The translations under genes and the position numbers were made by a program. A stretch of 64,000 nucleotides of DNA. Origin: Oscheius onirici. Taxonomy: Eukaryota > Nematoda > Chromadorea > Rhabditida > Rhabditidae. The stretch spans positions 3,348,001 to 3,412,000 of the forward strand of contig OW051473.1 of NCBI GenBank assembly GCA_932521025.1, in the 5' to 3' direction. Of this stretch, positions 1-13,617 are shown in pieces. How positions within the stretch are numbered: the first letter of the stretch is position 1; every line of letters starts with the position of its first letter. The notes beneath the pieces were generated by a model that searched no databases, was not told the origin of the DNA, and was given only the letters and a program-made list of their open reading frames with translations.

Positions 1-2840
1 GAAGAATAATAAAATTACTACTGTTTGTCCTTAAAACTTAATGCAAAAATATTTCCTCAAATGGAGGGATGTGTATAGCGGATGTCACGGGACTATATGA
101 ACATCTGTGAAGCTGGCACCGATTTTCCTTGTCTCAACAAACGTGGGTGTGTTTTTCAGAGCCTGTGCTCTATCAAAGTGTGGACGGCTAACCAGAGGTC
201 AGGTGTTGTAGCGAGGTTCGGCTGGACACGAAAAGTTCTGATGGATGGCAAATTTACACGGAACGGCGACTAAAGTAGCCGGACATCTTTTGGCGGCTGC
301 TGACCAGTTCGCCCAGGACTCAATATTATTAGCATTGAATTGGTAATGAAATTGGACGGCCAATGAAGTGACCACCTATTTACCAACATGCGCTCGTAGT
401 CTTTTATGAGTTTCTTGATCTTCAATATTAGTGCACTTCCTTCGTCAGCGAAAATGCGAACTTTAATATCCAAACGGACCAAAGATCGTAAGTAGGAATT
501 TTTAAAGTCAAAACTCCTTACAAGATGCCCCGAGGTCATAAGCCTCCCACACCATTGGCTATTCAAAATGACAAAGTAAACACAAACAGAAAAAATTCAT
601 ATGCTTCAAAGATCAAAATAGTCTGTAGCATCTGGGTGGAAGTTATTGGGCATCCCAGACTCTGTGATGACGTCGAGATGATCAACAACATTAGACAGAG
701 TGTATTTGGGTTTTTTGTCTTTTCGGGACGAGAAACAAGTAAATAAGAGGTGGTCACATGGAATGAGAAGAGCACAACGCGAACAAGCTGAAGCATGATT
801 GATAAATGCACTTTATCTCTTGTTAACAAGCTAGCTGGCCGTGGGAAATAAGAGTCTAGATGTGAAAACACAATCGTTTCCGTTTTCTCTGATCTTTAAT
901 TCAGAGTCTGCAGACAACACAGGATGCTTTCATTGCCTAGAGCGAACGGCGGAAATGGTCTCTCTTCATTATTGGGCGTCGAAAGTCGGAAGCGCATGGC
1001 TCACTTTTTCTGCTCAGGCAATAGTGAAGAGCCTTCGTGGCAGTAAAACAAAAAAGTTATAAATTTCAAGAGTCTTTGTATTGAGGAGAAAATAAGTATA
1101 CTTCGCAGGGAGAAGAATAAGAAAACAATAAGAAATATACATTAAACTTTACCTAGAAGAAATTAAGATGGAACTGAATGTGTCCATTTTTCTACAACAA
1201 GTTTTTCTTATGTATATATATATATCTGGCTACTGCGTGGCGATGACTCAAACTTTCAACATAGCGTTGTTTTTCAGTGCTATTCCAAAAGGAGGCGAGA
1301 TATCATCTTTCAAATCACATCCGTTTTCTAAGAAGCAGTAACGATGAATACAGGTAATTGCTCTGATGTGACTCCTTTCTAGCAAGTTTTGTTAAAAAGA
1401 AGTCATGTCATTTCTGAGCAATTGAAAACAACTGGCCTGCCAGCTCGCGGTCTGTTCGGACTGCCCCATAGCGACGGGTGGTCGGTGGACATAAACTATC
1501 CAGAAACCTAAAATAGCATGTTAAGACGTTGAGTGAGGACAAGCCATAATATGTGTTATGGCGGCAAAAGAGAAGAAGATTAAGGGAGGAACGTGAGCGA
1601 CAACTATAACCATGTTAATTAAGCCCAATCTTTGAGCAGACAAGGATATGAGAGAACCATCTTAAAGTTCTTCTTCTGCTGCAACAAAATGCCAAGTTTG
1701 CAACAACGTCTTGAAAGGTTGTTAATCTGAAGCCGCGCCCATTAGTCCTGACTTAGGGCAAGAAACAGCGCAGTTCCTAAATAGAACATAGTGCGCCAAA
1801 ATAGAAGCGGAAAGTAAACAATTTTAGAATAATGTAATTTATGCGCATTTCCCACACTTTGAGCCTGTTTCAATGAGGTCACTTGATGAAAGTCGACGAC
1901 TTGTTATTTGTGAGGATTCGAGCAATACAGTGCCCAAATTTGGAACACGATATGAATGAATATGAGTGGACTCCGCCCATGTTCATATTAGTTTCTATTG
2001 AATGCTGATATTTCGCAGTCATTGTTTTCTTCATACGGGATTCGTCTATGGTAAAAAAGCTAAGTAAGGCTGCTCAGAGTCTTCAAGCTGTTTTCACCCG
2101 TTTAAATGACACTAGATGAAGCTTGAGACAATAGTTTGCGGAAGTGTTCCCTTTATTTTGGTTCTTATCGACTTCGCGCAAATTGAAACCGGAGCAGAGC
2201 GACCGTGGAGGCAGTTCACACGCCTAAGCAGCTCAGTCATGGGAATCATTGGAACTATCGTGAAGATCAGATTCAGTGCATTAACCAGGAAGCCGTCTGG
2301 AGGCAAAGATCGCAATAAACTGAGAATTGCCAAGTTTCGGCTGAGAACGGATTTCACTCGACTTGTCGCTGTCGGGAACAATTGAAGTCATCAACACAAT
2401 GTGACAGCACTGACAAAGAGAAGAACATATGAACATTTTGGGGCGTGAATCCGAACATATCAAAACTTGCCCTGTTTCACAGATGAAAGGATTCAAAATG
2501 CTCTTCTGCTTTCGTGACCCTTCTATTTAACTGCTTCTGTTTTGAAACGTTGACGTCGAGATTTCAATTGGAGATAGAGTCGTCTACGAGAAATGCTGAT
2601 TCTTACGCAGTGCTTATCGTAAATAGTAATGGAGCTTGGTGAGAGTAAGCTTTCCCAAATGAACCAGATGTTCGCATTGTTTAGAACGCACAATATACCT
2701 CTCTCACTAACAACATTCTTCAATCAGTCATAACTTTGTCGTCCCAAGATTGAGTAAACTTTTGCTTTGTATACGGACTGGGTCAACAAATGAAACAGTA
2801 AGTAAAGTTCGAATGAATGGCAGACTGTCTCGGAAACTTG
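1..2840. other. intergenic, no gene recognised
   Basis: I find no exon chain with recognisable protein similarity on either strand. The longest open stretches, about 89 codons on both strands around 2112-2385, overlap each other and look like chance. A short TA dinucleotide run lies at 1213-1225. The last part must hold the promoter of the TTR-like gene. Confidence 0.6.
1213..1225. repeat. short (TA)n microsatellite
   Basis: About six uninterrupted TA dinucleotides in non-coding sequence. It is a simple repeat of no evident function. Confidence 0.7.
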
Positions 2841-2848
2841 TATAAAAG
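2841..2848 (+). promoter_or_regulatory. TATA box of the TTR-like gene
   Basis: The sequence TATAAAAG lies 34 bases before the ATG at 2875. That spacing leaves a very short 5' leader, typical of small secreted-protein genes in nematodes. Assigned by sequence and position only. Confidence 0.6.
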
Positions 2849-2874
2849 CAGGCGAACAAGTCAATGTGTCAAAC

Positions 2875-3381
2875 ATGTTCATCATACTTCTAGCCTTTTT
2901 GCCTCTTTCTTCGAGTCTACTCAACTATTTTGGCGGCACACAATCTCTTGCTGTAACCGGCTGGCTCACCTGCAATGGAGTTCCTGCTTCCAATATCAAA
3001 GTTAAACTGTACGACGTGAATATGTGTAAGTGTGCTATAGTTGTTTTAAATAAAGCAGTTTCAGTTTATCTGGACCACTTCTTAGATGAGCAGACATCGA
3101 ACTCGACAGGCGGATTCTACGTCCAGGGCACTGAAAACTCAATTACAACAATTGCTCCCAAACTCAACATCTACCATAAATGCAATTACAATGGGGTAAA
3201 CTTTTTAGTCATTATTAAAATAGAACTTCTTTTTCAGCTCTGCTACCAAAAACTTGCCATTAACATTCCTCCAAGATATGTGACGACCAACTCAGCACAA
3301 GCAAATACATTCTTTGTTGGTCAAATTGAACTGGCTGGCGGCTATTCTGGTCAATCAATTGATTGTCTTAACAAGAAATAA
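2875..3381 (+). CDS. transthyretin-like (TTR family) secreted protein
   Basis: Three exons: 2875-3025, 3065-3195 and 3238-3381, about 141 residues. The start at 2875 opens a hydrophobic signal peptide (MFIILLAFLPLSSS). The mature part has the TTR-like pattern: a first strand with a single Cys (GWLTCNG), the KVKLYDVN strand, an acidic LDE turn followed by NSTGGFYVQG, the YHKCNY region, a second Cys, and the C-terminal block GQIELAGGYSG with a final Cys. TTR-like proteins are a large nematode-enriched family of secreted proteins; one member, TTR-52, bridges phosphatidylserine to a phagocyte receptor. The role of this one cannot be told from sequence. The introns are 39 and 42 bases and contain no in-frame stop, so unspliced RNA would stay open. 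An AATAAA signal overlaps the stop codon. Confidence 0.88.
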   Translation: MFIILLAFLPLSSSLLNYFGGTQSLAVTGWLTCNGVPASNIKVKLYDVNMCKCAIVVLNKAVSVYLDHFLDEQTSNSTGGFYVQGTENSITTIAPKLNIYHKCNYNGVNFLVIIKIELLFQLCYQKLAINIPPRYVTTNSAQANTFFVGQIELAGGYSGQSIDCLNKK

Positions 3382-6139
<2,758 letters not shown>

Positions 6140-6560
6140 ATAAATAATCCGATCTTTCGATGTTCCTGTTTTCACTCGCACGTGTTTGTCATGTGCAGTG
6201 CCATCCTTGCACTAAGACACAGCGGACAGTTGAACGTTCTTTGGCATCGACTAAACAGCTGGTCGTGATCTGACGCCGGCAGCCATTTTTCAACAACTTT
6301 CGTCTTACATCTGAGCAGATAGGATTATGAAGAATTATGGCTAAAGAGTATCTTCTCCAGTGGGATGTAGTAGCCGGTATTCTTTCTTGCTACTTACACA
6401 GAAAATTTTTGCTTTAAGCCGTTGAAATGGCCATTATCATTGCTCTTCTTTTGGTGATCCTGCTGCTTTTTCTCTCGCACCGACAACGTTATCGAAAAAT
6501 CAAATCCAACAGCACGCCAGCATTATTTGTAACATACAACTTGTAAATTTGTATTTATCG

Positions 6561-8400
6561 TCAATATGTATAAAACTTTGCAAATGATCGGTTGACTGGG
6601 CTAAGACTGCGTCTTGGAGGTAGAACAACTGTATGAGATCTATGAAAGCGCGAGATCGTGTGTTCTTGGTTGATATGTAAGATGTGAGCAAATCTTGAAG
6701 GCAACTTTCCCTTTATCAATGAGATTAGTTTTTTGATATAGCGGACAAAGATCATTTCTGAATTTTTAATTGTTACCAAAAAAAAGTTTTCTTACCTGCA
6801 ATGAATATTCCAGCTGCTCCGAGTAGGAGCTCACCACAAAATCTAAAGAGCGTGATGACATGTTGCAGTTTCAAAACAGTTATTTCTCCTCTAACATTTC
6901 CACTAGCCGACGTTAAGTAAGGCGGATACGTTTGTTGATAACGCGGTCGCATTGTTGCAAATCTGAAAGAAAATGTTACTAGAGGCTTACTTACGCCGAA
7001 GATGATGTGGCCACTGCTGAATTAAAAGCTTCGAGTAAACCGGTGAAGTTTCTTTAAAGTTTTGTAAGCAAAAACAATGTATATTTTACTTTGCTACAAC
7101 GTAAGCTAGAAATTCCGGGATGGCTTCAGAATCTTTCACAAAAAGAATGTGTTTCTTGACGTTCATGTAGTTTATTGGATTTCTGAATTGCTATTAAAAT
7201 GATAGACTGAAAACTTACGGCACGATATCGTATGTCGTCGCAGTAAAAAAGACGTGCTTGTTTTTATTAATCTGCTCTTCCATTTCATCATCCGTGTTTA
7301 CCACGACGATTCTGAACTGTTCAAAAGGAAAACACAGCGATCACCTGTTTGTTGGAATCTGTCTTAGCCTAGCGCATTGTTCTTCTGTGCAGTAATCGTA
7401 CGGGAAGAATCCGCGTTTCTGTAAAACCAATGTCCAGCCCTGAAAAAGATTTGGAAATAGTAAAATGTTATCAGACGTCATTAAGCACAGCGTCGATCAT
7501 CCCATCCATCGTCGTGAAATAGGTCCCTCTTGAATGCGATAATGTGAGAAAACTTTTGAGCTTTGCTTGAAAGTTGTGGTCGATGGTCAGACAAAAGAAT
7601 AGCCAAAAGGCAATTAGAATTTGTGCAGCTAACGGACCATTCACTTTACAGTTGAATTGGCCGAATAAGGCTGAAACAGTAACAGATGTTTTATATAACA
7701 AACCTTGAGAAGCTGTAAAAGTCCAATCTAACAAATTTCCGTTTTTCTCTTTCATTACCACCATTATGAGGTAAATTAGAGTTCCCACAACAATAGCTGC
7801 CACTCCAAGAAGGATGAGAACCTAAAACTTGGATCTCCAGCAACAGAAGCCAGTACTTCGGGAGCAAAAGAAGAAAATATGTAATCTTGCACTTCCAGCT
7901 GTGGAATTTCCTTGATAATATAGCCGTAATACATATATGAGACTGGCGTGGTGAAGTAAGCCTTAGTCATTCTCGGAATAGTTTGTCTCAATGGAAGAAT
8001 GGAGACGTCAGCAGTACCGTTTAAAATCTAAATATGCATGATGGCAAGGATAGCAAAGTTGTGCTACATAGTCGAAAACGTCTTCGGATGAGACGTCTAT
8101 CTGGATGACTTCTCCTGTACAGTTCATTAATTGCAGGACGATATTGAAATAGTCAACCTCAAACGCACTATCATAAAGTTAGAAAACACTTACTGCGTTT
8201 CCTGGGTTTGGACACGATAGATTCCAGCAATAGTTAGAGAATAGCACAAATGGATCGTCAAGCTGATAACCTATTGCACGCAGATGACACGGCCTGACAA
8301 GTCTCATGCAGCTACACCTGGGCGCGTGTAAGCGGTAGTAGCGATTTTGTTGACACTGGGAATAATTCAGAAGAACAGACCACACTGCTGCATCAGGCAC
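6561..8400 (-). CDS. ionotropic glutamate receptor-like ligand-gated channel
   Basis: Read right to left, an exon chain with 35-40-base introns gives a Lig_chan protein without the large amino-terminal domain. In order: the first lobe of the ligand-binding fold (RAIGYQLDDPFVLF, then NGTADVSILPLRQTIPRMT, where the Arg matches the ligand carboxylate-binding Arg of glutamate receptors); TM1 (VLILLGVAAIVVGTLIYLIM); a pore region beginning NLLDWTFTAS; TM3 (ILIAFWLFFCLTI) followed by NFQAKLKSFLT; the second lobe with FFPYDYC; a last TM segment (ELLLGAAGIFIAGEMIFV); and a basic tail of about 50 residues. This architecture matches the divergent short iGluR-like channels of nematodes and the insect IR receptors. 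A chemosensory or synaptic role is inferred. The 5' end is uncertain: the first exon may begin near 8400, at the ATG at 8310, or further upstream. Confidence 0.82.
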
Positions 8401-8924
8401 TAAAAGCCATTTTCTATTTCTGATCTTCCCGCCTCATTCTTTCTATTTTTCACCACCTTTACTGTTATCAACAATTTGTAAGACAAAGAAAGATCATTTA
8501 TTCGCTATGGATAAAACTTGGCCAGAGAACTGTTCACAGGACTGTGAACTCTTTTTTGCGTTTTTTGGAGGTCAAAAAAAAATTTGAGGCCTGACCTAAA
8601 AAAATCCGTTGCTTGAGCTCTAAAAAGGACATCCAGACGAAATGAAACTATGAAACTGAAAGGATTGGGAGTTACCTACTTTTTATGTTTTTCTCGTCTG
8701 ATACCTGTAATGTCCTCTGTTGGTATGCAAGCTGTGGGAGAATTTTGTCGGGACAACTTTTACACAACATCTACATAGCACATTTGTCTCAGATATTTGG
8801 AACCAAAGATTCTTTTGAAAGTTCACCGAGAGACTCAATCTCCCCGGCTGTTACCGATTTGAACGGACGGATTACCGTCCCTAGTTCCTAGTCTGACACA
8901 CGCGCATTGTCCGACAGGTGCATC
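8401..8924. other. divergent intergenic region
   Basis: It lies between the channel gene (leftward) and the astacin gene (rightward) and must hold both promoters, plus possibly the missing first exon of the channel gene. A perfect six-base inverted repeat GGACGG-ATTA-CCGTCC lies at 8865-8880, 45 bases before the astacin ATG. No gene was recognised. Confidence 0.5.
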
Positions 8925-11059
8925 ATGCTCAAGCTATTATCAGTAATGATTTTACTTGTCGGGGTTCAAGTAAGTGCTATATTTTTGTATAAACTGTTCC
9001 CCAGAAATGTTTCTCATCGATCGCAGAAGAAACTCGACAATCCCGTGAACAGTTTGTGAGCATTGACGAAAAACTGAAAAAGCTCTCTGACATCCAGAAA
9101 ACCTTGTTTGGTGTCAAATCATCGACTAAAGAAGATGATGCAGTAGCTCAGGTACGTAACGTTGTAAATTTCATACAATTCCTAGGATAACGACGCCAGC
9201 ATATTAGATATCTTTTCCGCAGATTCACAGTCAACTCGACCCGAACAGTTGTCCTATCTCTTTGAGGGAGATATTATACTCACTGATGAGCAAGCGAATT
9301 CACTTCTACAGTAGTTTAGTACAATTAGTATTACGCGTTTATTTTTTCAGAAATGCTATGAGCCATATGAACCATCGGAAAGGTGAAAAAGGTTCCCGCC
9401 AAAGACGCTCGTTAGTGAAAAATTTGAGTCAAAGATGGACTAGCTTTCCTATTCCTTATTTCATCAATACAAATACCGGAGGTCAGTTTTTAACCAACTT
9501 CTCACTAATGTTTTATAGTCGAAGAGCAGGCAGTATTAAATGGCATAGCTAAATGGGAGACAGAAACTTGTCTAACATTCTCGAGAACGATGGTTTATCC
9601 AAATGTGACGAATGCGTTAGAATTCATCAGAGGGTCAGGCTGCTACTCGTATATTGGTAAATCCGGCAATCGACCTCAGCAAGTTTCGATCGGAACGGGA
9701 TGTGCCAGTCTCGGCACGGTGACTCACGAAATTGGTAAACCGACCAGTAAATTGAACTTGTAATCTTTAGGTCATGCGCTTGGATTGTACCATGAGCAGT
9801 CTCGGTTCGATCGCAACGACTACGTTGACATCATGGTGCAAAACATCCAATCGTCATACTTGGGTCAATTTTCTCGACAAGGATTGAACGTTATGATGGA
9901 CTATGGTGTCGGTTATGATTACGGCTCCGTTATGCATTACGATCAATCTGTAAGATGTGACTAATTTCTTCATCAAGTTCTAGGCTTTCAATACCAGAGG
10001 CCGAATTACTATTCAGACCACTGATGGAAATTATCAAGTAGGCCCTAGTCCAACACTTTATTAACTACATTTCTAGCAAACAATTGGCCAGAGAACAGCT
10101 CCCTCGTTCGCAGATGTTAAGAGAATAAACTTTGCTTATTGCAATGGTAAAGCCGCTTAATTGAAAACACCTGTTTTAAGCTAGCTGTCCGGTTCAGCTC
10201 AGCTGCCAAAATGGAGGCTATACAGACCCGAAGGTTCACTGAGATCACAATAAACATGAATATGTTATTTCAGAACTGCATGGCTTGTCGTTGTCCGGAT
10301 GGCTTGGGAGGAATTTTGTGTGATACTGTCAAAGCTTCACCAGATGATTGTGGGCAAACTTCGTTCTCTACCACTGAGGAAGCTCAAGTCGTCAAGATTT
10401 CAGGGAAAAAGACTTGCAGCTTTATTGTCAAAGTAAAACATTTTCGTAAAACCCCAAAACAATCAAATTTAGGCACCGGTCGGCATGACGATTGCTTTTC
10501 AACTTGGAAATATGTCGTTTTCAAACCATAACCCGTGCTCAGGGTACATTGAAGTAAAATACCGTGCTAATTTGGTTCAAGCTGGTGCAAGGTAAAAGAA
10601 ATCATTGCATACTGAAGACATTTTCAGATTTTGTAAGAGATACCCAACATTGTCATTCACTGAATCCAATACTCTGGTTTTCATCTACAAAGGAGATCAG
10701 CCTGATAGTGCTGTGAATATGCGATTCAAAACTGGATCAGCTGTAGGTTCAAGAACTGATTATTCTGTCTCAACCTACGACTACTATGGGTTAGTTTTAA
10801 TATAATATTGGACCTTATTAGTTTCAGTGACTACTACGTAGATCCACCAAGTGAGATGTGTTCGGAGTGGAGCCCATGTAGTGCCCAATGTGGATCTTGT
10901 GGTCAAAGAACAAGATTTTGTAATGGAAATCCCCAAACAACTCCTTGTAATTCCGTTCCATGTGCTAATAATTACTGTTGTCCACCCGCTATTAGCCACA
11001 AAAATAACTGTATTTTGCCATCTTCTTGGAATATCAACAAGCGTCTGTTAGACTTTTGA
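8925..11059 (+). CDS. astacin metalloprotease, EGF-CUB-TSP1 type (NAS family)
   Basis: A multi-exon secreted zinc protease. Exons include 8925-8969, 9005-9151, 9186-9310, 9351-9481, 9519-9734, 9771-9949, 9984-10037, 10077-10146, 10181-10233 and 10274-10432, with CUB and TSP1 exons to 11059. In order: signal peptide (MLKLLSVMILLVGVQ), a charged propeptide ending at a furin-type RQRR site, the astacin catalytic domain with zinc motif HEIGHALGLYHEQSRFDR and Met-turn SVMHYD, an EGF-like domain (CQNGGYTDP, CRCPDGLGGILC), a CUB domain, and a C-terminal thrombospondin type 1 repeat (WSPCSAQCGSCGQRTRFC). This order is that of the nematode NAS subgroup containing the hatching enzyme HCH-1, the cuticle collagen protease DPY-31 and the moulting protease NAS-37. 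A role in extracellular matrix or cuticle remodelling is inferred; the exact ortholog is not clear. All zinc ligands are intact. Confidence 0.93.
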
Positions 11060-11077
11060 TTAAATGAAAATTGAACG

Positions 11078-11164
11078 CTTATCAATCAAGAGCTACTGCA
11101 CAAAGCAGAGCTCATACGCAAGATCCGTTTTTCGGGAAAGGACCTCGCTGTCCTCTTTGATAAG
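11078..11164 (+). promoter_or_regulatory. two GATA-type motifs before the C-type lectin
   Basis: CTTATCA at 11078-11084 and TGATAAG at 11158-11164 lie in opposite orientation between the astacin stop and the lectin start. TGATAA is the core bound by ELT-2-type GATA factors that drive intestinal genes in Caenorhabditis. Two in 87 bases suggest that the lectin has its own gut promoter, though chance is possible. Confidence 0.45.
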
Positions 11165-11198
11165 AAACACTGATATTGGAACAATCTCCGGTGCCCAG

Positions 11199-12370
11199 AT
11201 GCTGCATCTTTTGGCTTTTGGAACTCTTTTGGCCACAGGTTAACATTTTGAGTTTTTAATTCAACTCTTTTCAGTGTTTGCTAGCTGCCCACAGTTTTAC
11301 ACTGCTGGAGCTAACGGAAACTGTTATCGCGTTAGTTTGTTTCTAGTCGAGCAAAGATATCATTTTTTTAGTACATTAGAGGTGCACAGACATTCAAGCA
11401 TGCAGGGCAGCGTTGTGCTCAGGATGGTGGACATATCGCCAGTGCTATGAACGCTTTTGTGAGGAGACTGCTCTTTGATAAATGTCGCTTCAGGGCAACA
11501 ACATTATTCACGGAATGACAACTGACCCGCCGTCATGGCTAGGTCTTGTTTGTCCCACGAGCAGTTCATCAAATTGTGCTTGGGATGATGGAACTGTCTA
11601 TTCGGGCAGCTCTTACCAAAACTTTGCTGGTTAATAAATACACAAACATTCCGAATGTCGTTTCAGCTAGCTCCGGAGTCTCAGGCGCCAACTGTGTCTT
11701 TATCCAGAACGACGGCACTTGGAATTTTGATAAATGCGATGCTACCAAATCGTTTGTCTGTGAAGTTCCCGACAGCGGAAGTAGGTTCTCTTTTTTCTGC
11801 CAAAGATCAAATGAGTCACAGCTGCGGATTGTTACGGCTACAGCAAAGGATCGAGTTTTTGCTACAAGGCGTATTTCGGACTGAAAACGTTCAATGAGGG
11901 CCATTCCGTGTGTCTCGGGGAATGTGCCGATCTTGCCTACATTCCAAATCAGGCGGTTAGTAAATGTGAAGTCGTGTTACTGTAAATTTTCAGGAAAACA
12001 ATAGAATGGTGGCCGGTCTGTGCTGGGAGTGCGATAATCAGAGCGTTTTGGCCAAGATTGGACTCAATCTAGCCGGAGACGTATATTCATGGACAAATGG
12101 AAAGCCGTTCAATCCTAACACTGATTACTCCAACTTTGGTAAGAGAACCTTTTCGAACAGTATAATTTAAATAGCCTTTGTCAAACCGTCCTTGGGTAAC
12201 TGCGTGGCTATTGCCGTTGCTGATACCACCGTGTCTGGAAAGCCTGTCAAGCGAGGTCAATGGGTCAATGTCAGCTGTACTGGATATGGACCTTTTGTTT
12301 GTAATCGCGGTAAGAATGTATATTATTTGAATCATAAGGTTTTTCAGCACCAGGACAATGCAACAAATAA
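11199..12370 (+). CDS. secreted two-domain C-type lectin
   Basis: The start at 11199 follows directly after CCCAG, a possible trans-splice acceptor, and opens a signal peptide (MLHLLAFGTLLATVFA). Short introns interrupt two C-type lectin-like domains. The first has QRCAQDGGHIASAMNAF, PSWLGLVC, and the C-terminal Cys pair in NCVFIQNDGTWNFDKC and KSFVCEV. The second has FNEGHSVCLGECADLAYIP, VYSWTNGKPF, NCVAIAVA and the final GPFVCNR. A short tail ends at 12370. Nematode CLEC proteins are a large family, often induced by microbes and secreted into the gut. No complete EPN or QPD sugar-binding triplet is obvious, so carbohydrate binding cannot be assumed. It lies only 139 bases after the astacin gene on the same strand. 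Confidence 0.88.
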
Positions 12371-12496
12371 CAAACGATTCGACGGTATAATAAACAGTAA
12401 AACAAGGTTATTTTCGAATAGATATGCAAGTTGGACAAAAAGACTAGATATGGTACATACATGTGTTGAAGTGAAAAAGCTATTTCGGTGGGAGAC

Positions 12497-13558
12497 TTAT
12501 GCCTTTTGTCGGCGAACCAGAAACGTAAGTATCAGAAGCAATATCGCGACTGCTCCGATTGAACCATAATAGTAATAGTCGTATGCTGAAAAAAGAGATT
12601 AATTTATGATATACTGGCTCTTACCAATACTATTTTTGTTGCCGACTCGATCGTCTTCAAAAACTTCGTTTGAATAAGAATCGTCGAAGAAATCCGAGTG
12701 GAACGATTTCCCTGAATCATTTTTATAAAAAAGCATTCAATACTTACCGGAATGTTTATTCTTGTCAATCCATTTTTTGACGGCAAAGTCAAAAATTCCA
12801 TAGTACTCTATGGCACCTTCGTTAACCCCACTTTCTACAGTGCCTTAAAAGAAAAACAGTTGCACGGTGTAGCTCAAACTACCTTCTACAACCCAATAAA
12901 ATGAGCTGTCCGGCACTATTCGTCCTTTGACAATGACGTTCACCTCAGAGTTCGTTTCATTGGCACACAGTAGAAACTGTAAAAATGTATTCGATTTATT
13001 TCATTAATGTTACCTCGACATGGAACGTATCCGAAAAAGGGAAGCCACTGTTGCTCAGAGTACGCAAAAAGGTAAGAGATGACTTGTCGTGAGCGATGAC
13101 AATCTAAAGCAGCCATTTTCATACCATTAAAATATACCTGTGTCTCGTTAACGTGACTCGTTTTCACAAAGGTAGATTTTGGATCAATATCGTACAGAAG
13201 CGTACGCTGGTATCTCTCTGTGATGGCATTTTCTTCCCATTGAGTTTCGTTCCATCCAGTAGCTTCCAGAATAGGAAATGTCGTGCCTGCATTTTTTGAT
13301 AATGTTGTGAAAAGCAACTGACCTGCTTCCAAAATAAAACTGCGCATTTGCACAAACCAATGTTCCTTTTTTAGCCAGAATCTTGAAAAGTCATTCATAT
13401 TTATTGCATAGGCAGTGCTCAGCCATTCCCTACCGTCGAAACTGTCGCATGTAAAGTTCTAAACACTTAAGATAAGAATATTGTTTGTTGAATACCTCAT
13501 ATAGGTTAGCATGTGTGAAAGAAATTAAAACCGTGAGAGCTAACACAATAGGAACCAT
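12497..13558 (-). CDS. orphan type I single-pass membrane protein
   Basis: The exon chain reads leftward from the ATG at 13558 and encodes roughly 280 residues. It begins with a clear signal peptide (MVPIVLALTVLISFTHA). The ectodomain is Trp- and Tyr-rich with few Cys (CDSFDGREW, DCHRSR, PCRFLLCANET) and several N-glycosylation sequons. An acidic juxtamembrane stretch follows, then a C-terminal membrane helix (GSIGAVAILLLILTFLV) and a very short basic tail ending RRQKA. I do not recognise the family. The shape, a secreted-type ectodomain on one helix with almost no cytoplasmic part, suggests a surface ligand, co-receptor or GPI-like substitute rather than a signalling receptor. It converges with the lectin gene (127 bases between stops). 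A TATA box lies at 13611-13617. Confidence 0.78.
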
Positions 13559-13610
13559 TTTGAACCAAAATGGTGCAATCAACAGCTTTGCTTTAAAGAT
13601 GTCTCGACTA

Positions 13611-13617
13611 TTTTATA
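13611..13617 (-). promoter_or_regulatory. TATA box of the orphan membrane protein gene
   Basis: TATAAAA on the minus strand, about 53 bases upstream of the ATG at 13558. Assigned by motif and spacing. Confidence 0.5.

Noticed and set aside
1905-1990. GATTCGAGC motif like a tRNA B box
   Set aside because: No matching A box or acceptor stem at the right distance on either strand.
2112-2385. Overlapping 89-codon open frames on both strands
   Set aside because: Perfectly overlapping antisense frames of this length are common by chance; there are no splice sites, domains or signal peptide.
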